From the NCBI GenBank assembly GCA_003167015.1, contig PMUF01000589.1:1-15681 (forward strand): a DNA stretch of 15,681 nucleotides, read 5' to 3'. This document shows, piece by piece, positions 1 to 6,560 of the stretch. A program made the translations under genes and the position numbers. The notes beneath the pieces were generated by a model. The model saw nothing but the letters and a program-made list of their open reading frames with translations, made no database searches and was not told the origin of the DNA. Origin of the DNA: Chitinophagaceae bacterium (GTDB lineage: Bacteria; Bacteroidota; Bacteroidia; Chitinophagales; Chitinophagaceae). The number at the start of each line of letters is the position of its first letter. Within the stretch, counting starts at the first letter, position 1.

Positions 1-137
1 CCCGGAAATTGCTGGATAACAAGGTGCCTGTAAAGGTAGTGGCTACGGAGATCGGCTATTCGAACCCCTCGCATTTTACGCTGGCCTTTAAGAAGGAATA
101 CGGATTTTCTCCCTGGCATTATCTCAACCCCCATTGA
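1..137 (+). CDS. AraC-family transcriptional regulator, C-terminal end (partial)
   Basis: The window opens inside a gene read in the frame beginning at base 3; 44 residues remain before the TGA at 135-137. They cover the second helix-turn-helix of an AraC/XylS DNA-binding domain: the recognition-helix signature EIGYSNPSHFTLAFKKEYG followed by the conserved SPWHY tail (usual form TPxxYR). The protein would bind DNA as a transcription activator or repressor. The sensing N-terminus lies outside the window, so the ligand cannot be guessed. A second AraC-type gene follows 46 bp downstream on the same strand, and the two share the FxxAFKK signature, so they may be tandem paralogues. Family assignment is strong; the regulated target is unknown. 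Confidence 0.85.
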   Translation, partial: RKLLDNKVPVKVVATEIGYSNPSHFTLAFKKEYGFSPWHYLNPH

Positions 138-183
138 GATGCCCCATACGTTTGCATTAATACTAACCCCTGAATAAATAACT

Positions 184-1107
184 ATGAAACTCCAAGATCC
201 TGTCCAGCAAAAGACCGCCATGGCCCTCCATTGGCAACACCTGTCACTACCGATAGGCCTGAAGACTGCGACTGTCAGAACATCCACCGATCAACTTGAT
301 CTCGCGCTGCCGGACTTCGGCGAAGAAGGGTTAATCCTGACATTTATCAATTATAAAGGAGAATTGCTGGTCCGGTCCGGGCGCCGGCCCGACGAGGAAG
401 GTCAGCCTGCGAGTCCGGGAATGGGTTTGTTATCCGTAGCGGACAGGCCGCTGGTATTCCGGTCCTCCGGCCCCATTCTTTTTTCCGCGCTGGTCTTGTT
501 TATTCCTGCGGCGTGGATCGGGGTTTTTCTGAAGAGCAATGCCCAATTTGCCAAGATCGAACAGATTTTGGCAACGGAGGAGAATATCATCACCAGCCGG
601 CTCGGCAGGAGACAGATGTCTCTTTTCTCCGCTGCACTGGCTTATTTTGAGAGTACAGGGACAGACCAGCTCAGGATTCAGAACAACGTGCTGAGCCTGC
701 TGGAATATTTTCTTTGCAACCGTCACCGGAGTTTACTGGGCGTCAGTGCCGCTTCGGATATCGATAATGAAGACGACCTGAGCCTGATCAGGGAAGTGGA
801 ATCTTATATCTCCGAATATTATTGTTCGGACACTTTTACCGTGGATTCGATTTTAAAAAAGACTTATACCAGTTATCACCGGCTGAATTTTCTTTTCAAG
901 TCAATACATGGAATGACCATTTCCGAATACATTCGTAACAAGCGGATCGAGAAATCGAAGGAAATGATTGCAGATAATGCCAAGTCCATCAGCCAGATCG
1001 CTTATGAGATCGGTTATTCCAGTATCAGCAACTATATCCTGGCTTTCAAGAAAGTCTACCAGATTACGCCTGGTAAATATAAGAAGCAGATGGACAACCT
1101 GGCTTAG
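184..1107 (+). CDS. AraC-family transcriptional regulator
   Basis: This complete protein of 307 residues has the usual AraC layout. The N-terminal ~190 residues form a poorly conserved sensing/dimerisation region that I cannot assign to a ligand class. The C-terminal ~105 residues are the double helix-turn-helix. The first HTH lies near residues 218-240 (FTVDSILKKTYTSYHRLNFLF), and the second near 265-290 contains IAYEIGYSSISNYILAFKK. The domain closes with ITPGKYKKQ, the family's usual end signature. The start is the ATG at 184; no Shine-Dalgarno sequence precedes it, which is normal for Bacteroidota. It follows the partial AraC gene by 46 bp and converges on HK1 (ends 1107 and 1184), with no clear terminator between them. 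It is a DNA-binding regulator of unknown target. Confidence 0.88.
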   Translation: MKLQDPVQQKTAMALHWQHLSLPIGLKTATVRTSTDQLDLALPDFGEEGLILTFINYKGELLVRSGRRPDEEGQPASPGMGLLSVADRPLVFRSSGPILFSALVLFIPAAWIGVFLKSNAQFAKIEQILATEENIITSRLGRRQMSLFSAALAYFESTGTDQLRIQNNVLSLLEYFLCNRHRSLLGVSAASDIDNEDDLSLIREVESYISEYYCSDTFTVDSILKKTYTSYHRLNFLFKSIHGMTISEYIRNKRIEKSKEMIADNAKSISQIAYEIGYSSISNYILAFKKVYQITPGKYKKQMDNLA

Positions 1108-1183
1108 GCAGGGGGCGGCATTCAATGGCCCGGGCCCAAAATTACGAATGTGGGGGCGCATGACCGACCGGCAGCCTGAGCGT

Positions 1184-4100
1184 TCAGCTTGTTCCCTTTT
1201 GTTCAGCGCTTACTACCGTCAATATTCCGTCCAGCCGCTGGGTAAGATCGAAGATGAATTTGTGACCCAGCTGGCTGCCACTGCTGAAATTCTCGACGTT
1301 TTCATTCCCCAGAAAGGCAGCAATTTGCCGGGGGCTCATGCCCTTTCCGGTATCGGCAATAACAATCAGCACCTGTTTCTCTTCTTTTACCGCTTTGATC
1401 CGGATAGCGCCTCTGCTCGTGTATTTATTCGCGTTGTCCGTCAGATTGCGGATGATCGCGATCAGCATGTGCGGGTCCGTGTGCAGTTGCAGGTCTTCGT
1501 CTGCCTCATAGGAAATGCTGTTGCCTTTTTGCTGGACCTGCTCATGAAAAAAGTCATAGATCTCCTGCAGCAGCGGGCGGATGTGGATGAGTCGCGGACT
1601 GATATTGAAATTATCTCTCTGACTGGTTACCCAAAGCAAAAAGTCCTCGGAAAAATGATTGATGTCCTGTGCACCTTTTTTGACCCAGTAGGTCCGGTCC
1701 TTTATTTCCGCAGCAGAAAGATTGGCCTGGTTGTCATGCAGATCGCCGGCCAGCATGGTCAGAAATCGTAAGGGTGAGCGCAGGTCGTGGATGACCAGGG
1801 AGATCAGCTTTTCACGCTGGGCATTCGTTTTCAGCAGGGCCTGTTCGGAATTTTGCAGCTTGGCGACGGTCTCTTCCAGCCGGACAACGGTTCCTCTCAA
1901 TTTTTCCGCCTTGATCCGGATCTCCTTTTTCTTTTCGACCAGTTTGAGCCGCAATTGAATCAGCAGGATCAATAAAGACAAGACTGCCGCGGTGATGATC
2001 AGCTTGAAAGAGGTCGTCTGGTAAAAGAACGGCCGGACAACGATACGCCATTCGCGGTACTGGTAATTATCTTTTCCGAAACCATTCACTTTGCGGACAC
2101 GTAAAATATAGCTGCGCGGCGACAGCCTGTTGAGATTGATGACGCCGTCTTCAGGAATCTCTTTCCATTCTCCGTTAAGGCCGGACAGGTTATATTGCAA
2201 ATAAAGATTATTCCGGTTGCCCAGGTAGGGGCAGGAAATCTCCACAGAGAGGTTGTCATAGCCTGCGGGGAGAGTAATCGTGTCCGATCGTCCGGAGGGA
2301 TGGCCATCGATTTCGATATGGGTCATGTCGATGGTCCCGTGGGGAAACTCTGTAGGCAGAGAATCCGTGTAGAAACAGACCATTCCTTTCATCGACAGCA
2401 GCGTCACGAAACCGTCCGGAGTGATCAGGCCGCAGGAATTGAAGCCTCCGTTGAATTCATTGGTCAGTAAACCGTCCTGTCTTCCGTAATAATAATAATA
2501 CAGCTGACTGCTGCCACCTGTACACCAGGCATCCATATCAGCCTTGGGTACCTTGAACAGGCCCTTGTTGCAGGAGATCCAGATAGTCGATTGCCTGTCT
2601 TCCAGGAAACAATGGGCAGTGATCAGAAAGCCATTCTTGTCCAGGGGCATCTTAAACCACCGGGAGTGATAGAAATAATAATATCCCTGCCCGTAGGTGC
2701 CCACCAGGAAGGACCCGTCTTTGCAACGGTGGATAGCCCTTACATGAGCGCCTGCCAGCTCGGGCATTTGATGTGCTTTTCCACTGTCCGGACTGTATTC
2801 GGTGAGCCCGTTGTCCGATGCCAGCCAAATACGATGCGGGTCGACCGGGAGAAGGCATTCGTTGACCGCCTGATCAGGGGGTTGGGTAAAAAGACGGCTG
2901 AAACTGTCGCGGCCTCCCGGCACAGGCTCCAACTGCCAGAGAGATCGTTCCGTGAGGCAATAGAGGTGTCCGGCCGTATCTTCTGCATAGTCTACGATAC
3001 CGGCATCAAGGGCCGGCCATACCCTGGCGATACCGAGGTCGGCGTTTTGCCGGCGGGGAAGATTGTCAGAGGCCCCCCAAACCTGGTTTTTCCGGTCAAT
3101 ATAGAGGCATCGTTGCCACATCGGTGTACTGTCTTTTACCGGCTGCCACCGCCCATCGGGCCGGAATATGAACTTGTCCGTCAGGATATCTCCCTCGTTG
3201 GACAGGGCCAGCGGACCAAAAAGGTAACGGACCATTTGCTGCCCAAGACCGGCCGGCCAGTGGCCGGCGCTGAAGCTATTCCTGCGAAGAAGATAAAAGC
3301 CTTCCGTATTGGTGGCGATCAGCAGCAGATCGGCCCCCGGGTTATATTCGACTGCCGAGACGGTAGGGATAAAATCGAGATTGACCAGGAAAAGGGCCTG
3401 TAACCCGCCGTCTTTTGCCGGGAAAAGACGGTAAAGATTATTACCGGCCAACAGGTGATTCGTCCTGTCGCAAGTATAAAGATGAAAGCGTTGCCTGATA
3501 GCGGCCTTCATCGATGGCGTGTTATGAAAATCACCGGCCATCGGGCGTTCGTCCTGTATTTTGCGGCCGTCTTCATACACTGCGGTTACCATGATTCCGT
3601 CAATAAGATACAGCCGCTTGTCCTGCAGCAGGTATTGAGTCGATCGGCCGGCAACGCCGGTCAGGACATTCAAAGCCTTTCCATCAAAGTAATACAGACT
3701 GTCCTTATAGACCAGGTAAACCTTACCTGCATCGGCGACGTAGAAATTCTCATTATTGTCGAAAAGGTACCTGAAAATCAGTTTGCGCCGGCCGGCCTCG
3801 GGACGGGAGGGGACATTCCGCAAAAAAGCGCTGAAATCGAACAATTGTTTCCTTCCATTGAGCAGGTAAGGCGCTTTCAATGCTGACGTATTGACGGGAC
3901 TCAGAACCTGGTTGTTATTACCCTGATAACGATACAAATGGTGATCATCGGTCTGAAAATAGATAGTCCCCTGGTCATTTTTTCCCAGGTACATGATATT
4001 GGCTTCCATGACGGGCTCGTCATCAGGATAGTATAATTTGAAGGAACTGCCATTAAAACGGACCAGACCCACCTGTGAGGCGAGCCATAAATAGCCGTCC

Positions 4101-4261
4101 TTATCAAACAGGAGATCGTTAATACTGTTTTGCGGCAACCCGTTTTCATCAGTAAAATGCCGGACGGAATAACCGTTGGCCGATCCGGGCTGAGTCAGGG
4201 CAGGTGTGACAGAAAAGAAAAGGACAATAGAAATCAGAAACCTGATAAACTTGTTTATCAT
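1184..4261 (-). CDS. Membrane sensor histidine kinase with Reg_prop/Y_Y_Y periplasmic region (HK1), C-terminus cut short
   Basis: The 1025-residue protein has, in order, a signal peptide (about 1-23), a periplasmic region with two-component-propeller repeats (first unit ENGLPQNSINDLLFDKDGYL near 38-57), a Y_Y_Y domain (about 684-745), one transmembrane helix (about 748-770), a coiled-coil linker and the cytoplasmic kinase. The H-box is VIHDLRSPLRF with His825 as the expected phospho-acceptor. The N-box has Asn943 and Asn945, and the G1 box IADTGKGM has Asp970. The G2 box reads GSQLGHKFI instead of the usual GxGLG. The frame ends KGTS-stop, whereas HK2 continues for eight residues after KGT; see findings. 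There is no receiver or HTH domain, so this is not a hybrid kinase, and no response regulator lies beside it. Its role should be ATP-dependent autophosphorylation in response to a periplasmic signal, perhaps a glycan as in other Y_Y_Y sensors. Whether it is fully active is uncertain. Confidence 0.88.
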   Translation of the reverse strand: MINKFIRFLISIVLFFSVTPALTQPGSANGYSVRHFTDENGLPQNSINDLLFDKDGYLWLASQVGLVRFNGSSFKLYYPDDEPVMEANIMYLGKNDQGTIYFQTDDHHLYRYQGNNNQVLSPVNTSALKAPYLLNGRKQLFDFSAFLRNVPSRPEAGRRKLIFRYLFDNNENFYVADAGKVYLVYKDSLYYFDGKALNVLTGVAGRSTQYLLQDKRLYLIDGIMVTAVYEDGRKIQDERPMAGDFHNTPSMKAAIRQRFHLYTCDRTNHLLAGNNLYRLFPAKDGGLQALFLVNLDFIPTVSAVEYNPGADLLLIATNTEGFYLLRRNSFSAGHWPAGLGQQMVRYLFGPLALSNEGDILTDKFIFRPDGRWQPVKDSTPMWQRCLYIDRKNQVWGASDNLPRRQNADLGIARVWPALDAGIVDYAEDTAGHLYCLTERSLWQLEPVPGGRDSFSRLFTQPPDQAVNECLLPVDPHRIWLASDNGLTEYSPDSGKAHQMPELAGAHVRAIHRCKDGSFLVGTYGQGYYYFYHSRWFKMPLDKNGFLITAHCFLEDRQSTIWISCNKGLFKVPKADMDAWCTGGSSQLYYYYYGRQDGLLTNEFNGGFNSCGLITPDGFVTLLSMKGMVCFYTDSLPTEFPHGTIDMTHIEIDGHPSGRSDTITLPAGYDNLSVEISCPYLGNRNNLYLQYNLSGLNGEWKEIPEDGVINLNRLSPRSYILRVRKVNGFGKDNYQYREWRIVVRPFFYQTTSFKLIITAAVLSLLILLIQLRLKLVEKKKEIRIKAEKLRGTVVRLEETVAKLQNSEQALLKTNAQREKLISLVIHDLRSPLRFLTMLAGDLHDNQANLSAAEIKDRTYWVKKGAQDINHFSEDFLLWVTSQRDNFNISPRLIHIRPLLQEIYDFFHEQVQQKGNSISYEADEDLQLHTDPHMLIAIIRNLTDNANKYTSRGAIRIKAVKEEKQVLIVIADTGKGMSPRQIAAFLGNENVENFSSGSQLGHKFIFDLTQRLDGILTVVSAEQKGTS

Positions 4262-4264
4262 TCC

Positions 4265-4286
4265 TTAACCTTAAGAGTTAAATATA
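4265..4286 (-). promoter_or_regulatory. Candidate HK1 promoter -7 box with short inverted repeat
   Basis: On the minus strand TATATTTA (4286-4279) differs from the Bacteroidota -7 consensus TAnnTTTG only in the last base, and lies 17 bases before the HK1 start codon. No convincing -33 TTTG is found 19-21 bases further upstream. Next to it TTAAC (4265-4269) and GTTAA (4277-4281) form an inverted repeat around CTTAAG. AAGG just before the ATG is a weak ribosome-binding signal. The call rests on motif similarity alone. Confidence 0.3.
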
Positions 4287-4347
4287 GTAGAAAAAAAACG
4301 AATGATCCAGACACAATGACCGTTTTTTTGTAAGTTTTATTGCAGCG

Positions 4348-4380
4348 TTTGTCTGCTCGCGTTGTATTTTTATTATTTTG
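4348..4380 (+). promoter_or_regulatory. Candidate promoter for the small membrane protein gene
   Basis: TTTG (4348-4351), a 21-base gap, then TTATTTTG (4373-4380) resembles the Bacteroidota pattern TTTG-N19-21-TAnnTTTG with one mismatch in the -7 box. It would give a leader of about 170 nt before the ATG at 4556. The rest of the 294-bp intergenic region 4262-4555 is AT-rich, and I see no gene in it. Confidence 0.28.
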
Positions 4381-4555
4381 AGCATGGACGGAAGAGGGGA
4401 GGGGGTATTTTTATGATAACAAAATCAATATTCTATGAACACTTTATACTCTTCCGTCAGTCCTTCCTTTGTCATGTCCCTTATTTTGCATCCGTTCAGA
4501 TAATCTGGATAAATCGGTCAGTGCAGGTTTTATCCATTCACCAAATGGTCAATTT

Positions 4556-4873
4556 ATGCCAGTATTCGATATCTCGATCAATATTCTTGTGGTGCTGCCG
4601 CTGCTTGTTATCGCTGCCTTAGCAGGATTCCTCGTCAGAAGCGGGCAACTCAGGCGCAAAAAGCGACAAATTAACGAACTGGAAAAGGAAATGATGCAGG
4701 CCTATGCCGAATTGCTGGATACGCAGAAAGATTACTGCGAATTGAAAGCCAGGTTAAAGGATGAGGATAGTCCGGTCATCTCCATCAAAGAGAATAAAAG
4801 TCAGGATTTGACCAAACAGCAGCAGCCATTACCCGGCAGTAGCAACATCCGGAAGAACGGCGCCGCGAGTTGA
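4556..4873 (+). CDS. Small single-pass membrane protein with coiled coil (hypothetical)
   Basis: I do not recognise a named family. The start chosen is the ATG at 4556, giving 105 residues that open directly with a transmembrane helix (about 7-27, INILVVLPLLVIAALAGFL). A basic patch RRKKR follows and should place the C-terminus in the cytoplasm. Next is a charged heptad-like coiled coil (about 37-68, ELEKEMMQAYAELLDTQKDY) and a polar, probably disordered tail rich in Q, K and S. An upstream in-frame ATG at 4469 would add 29 residues of unlikely composition in front of the helix. It is transcribed divergently from HK1 and lies 386 bp before the L,D-transpeptidase. A scaffold or envelope-accessory role is a guess from topology only. 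Confidence 0.6.
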   Translation: MPVFDISINILVVLPLLVIAALAGFLVRSGQLRRKKRQINELEKEMMQAYAELLDTQKDYCELKARLKDEDSPVISIKENKSQDLTKQQQPLPGSSNIRKNGAAS

Positions 4874-4900
4874 CAGGGTCATTTTCAGGCTTTTCTCCTG

Positions 4901-4918
4901 CAGGCTGGTGTGAGCCTG
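4901..4918 (+). terminator. Hairpin after the small membrane protein gene
   Basis: CAGGCT (4901-4906), the six-base loop GGTGTG and AGCCTG (4913-4918) form a perfect 6-bp stem 28 bp after the stop at 4873. A competing upstream copy of the left arm, TCAGGC (4885-4890), could pair with GCCTGA instead. No T-run follows, so it may slow or process RNA rather than terminate transcription. Confidence 0.3.
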
Positions 4919-5129
4919 ACAGCAGATTGTCCTATTGCGCATACGTTGGGGCGGTGTTGAGTATAGATTGTGCTCCGATGTTAGTTTTTTTACTACAGAA
5001 TCACGCGGAAAGCCAGTAAACCTCTATACTATGTCGTACCCTTTAAACAGGCTGGGAAAGGCCACTTTCCCCCGCAACTGTGCCATCCTGCCGGCCGTCG
5101 GCGTCAAAGGAGCGCGGGCCTTAATTTAT

Positions 5130-5163
5130 TTTCATTCCACCGTCTCTGCCAGTCATATTTTTG
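5130..5163 (+). promoter_or_regulatory. Promoter of the L,D-transpeptidase gene
   Basis: TATTTTTG (5156-5163) matches the Bacteroidota -7 consensus TAnnTTTG exactly. TTTC at 5130-5133, 22 bases upstream, is a one-mismatch -33 element. Transcription would begin near 5170, giving a leader of about 90 nt to the ATG at 5260. The match is by eye and not experimentally supported. Confidence 0.45.
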
Positions 5164-5259
5164 TTAATTCGGCGTTATACAATAAGGATATCGTGTTGTA
5201 TTATCCTGCTGCGGGTTTCATGATGAAATCTATTATCCTATCACTAAAATCCTAAACCA

Positions 5260-6222
5260 ATGAAACTCTTTACCAACCTTCTGTGCAAGGTTGCCCTATC
5301 ATCGATGGTGCTAACGGCGCCGGCGATGATAACGAGTCATTCGGATGCCGGCGGCTCGCTGCCGGATAAGGAGGCAGACATGCCTTTCTATTCATCCATG
5401 GTCATAAAAAAATTTATCGACCACCTGACAGTGCTGCCTGTACTGGCCTATCACAAAGCAAAGGAGGAATCTATAGCCTCCTCCATCACGTATATAGTGA
5501 AAAAGACGGTAGCCGTACCGGTTGTCAGCACGTTTACCGCTGCCAATGCCACTGCAACAGTGGGAAATAGCGCTCGAATGGTAATGAGTGCGGCTTCTAA
5601 ATCGCTGGAACTCCGGCGTGTCATCAATGAATCTGCGCTCATATACAGTCATATGGATCTCGAAAAGGAAGGTCTAAGTGAAAAAGCATTCGAGTATGCC
5701 TGGAGGGGATATCATAACCTGGTGAAACAGGGTAGTATCCGTAACACCAGCGTATTGTCTATCTGTGATTTCAGCCAGTCTTCCTGCTCGAAGCGCATGT
5801 ATGTGATAGATTTGCAGCATAAAAAGCTGCTTTACCAGACCTATGTAGCCCACGGCCAGAATTCCGGCAGCGAATATGCGGAGTCATTTTCCAATCAGCA
5901 GGACTCTTACAAAAGCAGCCTGGGATTTTATGTGACACAAAGAACTTATTATGGTCGTAACGGCCTGTCCCTTCACCTCAACGGAGTAGACAAAGGCTAT
6001 AACGATATGGCCATGAAAAGAAATATAGTATTGCATGGGTCGACTTATGTCGGCGATCAATACCTGCAAAGCTTTGGTACGCAGGGTACTAGTCTCGGTT
6101 GTCCGGCCATTCCTGCAGCGATCAGCGGCCGGATCATCCGGAAAGTGAGGGATGGAAGCTGTTTCTTCATCTATCACCCGACTTCGGAATACCTGGACCA
6201 TTCGCCGGTCATTAACAATTAA
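5260..6222 (+). CDS. Exported murein L,D-transpeptidase, YkuD_2-type catalytic domain
   Basis: The 320-residue protein starts with a signal peptide (about 1-26) and a long variable alanine/valine/threonine-rich linker to about residue 120. A catalytic domain follows (about 140-312). Recognisable elements are ICDFSQSSCSKRMYVIDL near 168-185, NGLSLHLNGVDKGYN, LHGSTY with His259, and SLGCPAIP with the catalytic Cys281. The HG...SxGCPA arrangement is characteristic of the YkuD_2 branch of L,D-transpeptidases, which attack peptidoglycan stem peptides through a cysteine thioester to make 3-3 crosslinks or attach partners. It would act in the periplasm. The start at 5260 is the first ATG placing a hydrophobic signal at the N-terminus; no Shine-Dalgarno is present. 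A 43-residue membrane peptide follows 19 bp later, and the unit ends at the terminator at 6442. The exact reaction (crosslinking, anchoring or carboxypeptidase) is not decided by sequence. Confidence 0.85.
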   Translation: MKLFTNLLCKVALSSMVLTAPAMITSHSDAGGSLPDKEADMPFYSSMVIKKFIDHLTVLPVLAYHKAKEESIASSITYIVKKTVAVPVVSTFTAANATATVGNSARMVMSAASKSLELRRVINESALIYSHMDLEKEGLSEKAFEYAWRGYHNLVKQGSIRNTSVLSICDFSQSSCSKRMYVIDLQHKKLLYQTYVAHGQNSGSEYAESFSNQQDSYKSSLGFYVTQRTYYGRNGLSLHLNGVDKGYNDMAMKRNIVLHGSTYVGDQYLQSFGTQGTSLGCPAIPAAISGRIIRKVRDGSCFFIYHPTSEYLDHSPVINN

Positions 6223-6241
6223 CTGTAAAACTCAAATCAGC

Positions 6242-6373
6242 ATGATGAGGACTTTCCTGGTAGAGAGACGACATCGGTCAAAAGAGATTACGCTGAAAGG
6301 CGGAATAGCCCTCCTGATTTGTTTTCTGATAGGACTTGCTGCTATGATTTTGCTTGTATATACCTTATTGTGA
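6242..6373 (+). CDS. 43-residue single-pass membrane peptide (hypothetical)
   Basis: A short frame begins at tandem ATGs (6242 and 6245), 19 bp after the L,D-transpeptidase stop. It encodes about 20 residues with many basic ones (ERRHRSKEITLKG) followed by one hydrophobic helix (ALLICFLIGLAAMILLVYTLL) that ends at the stop codon. This topology, cytoplasmic N-terminus and C-terminal anchor, is a common design for small membrane modulators. No family is recognised. It is probably co-transcribed with the L,D-transpeptidase. The clean basic-then-hydrophobic pattern and the terminator 69 bp later support reality, but length alone cannot prove coding. Confidence 0.45.
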   Translation: MMRTFLVERRHRSKEITLKGGIALLICFLIGLAAMILLVYTLL

Positions 6374-6385
6374 AGTTAATGCATA

Positions 6386-6426
6386 GCAACTGTCGCAAAG
6401 TTGCATTTCTATCCTATTCTTAGGAT
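6386..6426 (+). repeat. Two small hairpins upstream of the terminator
   Basis: GCAACT (6386-6391) pairs with AGTTGC (6399-6404) around a 7-base loop. ATCCTA (6411-6416) pairs with TAGGAT (6421-6426) around the loop TTCT. Both lie in the 3' UTR of the L,D-transpeptidase unit. Neither has a T-run, so they are listed as structure rather than terminators. Confidence 0.4.
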
Positions 6427-6441
6427 TGATGCATCCCAGAG

Positions 6442-6465
6442 GCCGATCGAGAGATCGGCTTTTTT
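6442..6465 (+). terminator. Intrinsic terminator of the L,D-transpeptidase unit
   Basis: GCCGATC (6442-6448), the loop GAGA and GATCGGC (6453-6459) form a perfect 7-bp GC-rich stem followed at once by six T (6460-6465). This is a textbook rho-independent terminator for the + strand, 69 bp after the stop of the 43-residue peptide and facing the end of HK2. Confidence 0.88.
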
Positions 6466-6466
6466 G

Positions 6467-6511
6467 TTTTGGGCCTCATGGCTTCAGCTAAAAGTGCCCT
6501 GAGGCCCAAAA
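6467..6511. repeat. 12-bp perfect inverted repeat in the convergent intergenic region
   Basis: TTTTGGGCCTCA (6467-6478) and TGAGGCCCAAAA (6500-6511) are exact reverse complements separated by 21 bp, in which GGC/GCC can extend the stem past a bulge. The arms are symmetric, so a transcript from either strand folds with A-rich 5' and U-rich 3' sides or the reverse. It may serve as the HK2 terminator on the minus strand, possibly bidirectionally. Confidence 0.6.
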
Positions 6512-6534
6512 CGGCTAATGATGGGCCTTCGGCC

Positions 6535-6553
6535 GGCGGACCAGTGGTCCGCC
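6535..6553 (-). terminator. GC-rich hairpin just after the HK2 stop codon
   Basis: GGCGGACCA (6535-6543) and TGGTCCGCC (6545-6553) are perfect arms around one base; in practice this is a 7-bp stem with a 5-base loop. It begins 7 bp beyond the HK2 stop codon on the minus strand and is followed by a smaller GGCC-TTC-GGCC hairpin (6524-6534). No T-run follows closely, so termination here is only probable, perhaps together with the next inverted repeat. Confidence 0.4.
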
Positions 6554-6560
6554 CTGCCTT

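Larger units (their letters stand above)
4874..5259 (+). other. 386-bp non-coding leader region upstream of the L,D-transpeptidase
   Basis: I see no convincing gene here. The region holds the hairpin at 4901-4918 and a perfect 7-bp hairpin GGGAAAG-gcca-CTTTCCC (5054-5071). The second stem runs straight into CCCCGCAACTGT, a string that resembles part of the cobalamin riboswitch core but lacks the rest of it. A consensus -7 box lies at 5156-5163. A second, weaker -7-like box TAGTTTTT sits at 4982-4989; transcription from it would put the hairpin block into a long 5' UTR. Confidence 0.45.

Noticed and set aside
1127..1139. GGCCCGGGCC palindrome between the AraC gene and HK1 as a terminator
   Set aside because: It has no loop and no T-run, so it is a short self-complementary string only, and part of it may be HK1 3' sequence.
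2591..3403. 270-codon open frame on + opposite HK1
   Set aside because: It is antisense to the propeller region of HK1 and has no domain or upstream signal.
1184..4261. Hybrid two-component protein (kinase plus receiver plus AraC domain), common with this N-terminus
   Set aside because: Both kinases end at the ATPase domain; no receiver or HTH follows in any frame.
5045..5120. Cobalamin riboswitch
   Set aside because: Only the CCCCGCAACTGT string fits. The spacing from GGGAA is far too short, a proper B12 box is missing, and no B12-related gene is near.
4935..5255. Open frame of 106 codons before the L,D-transpeptidase
   Set aside because: It begins with TTG, its composition is not protein-like, it spans a hairpin and a consensus promoter, and no domain is recognisable.
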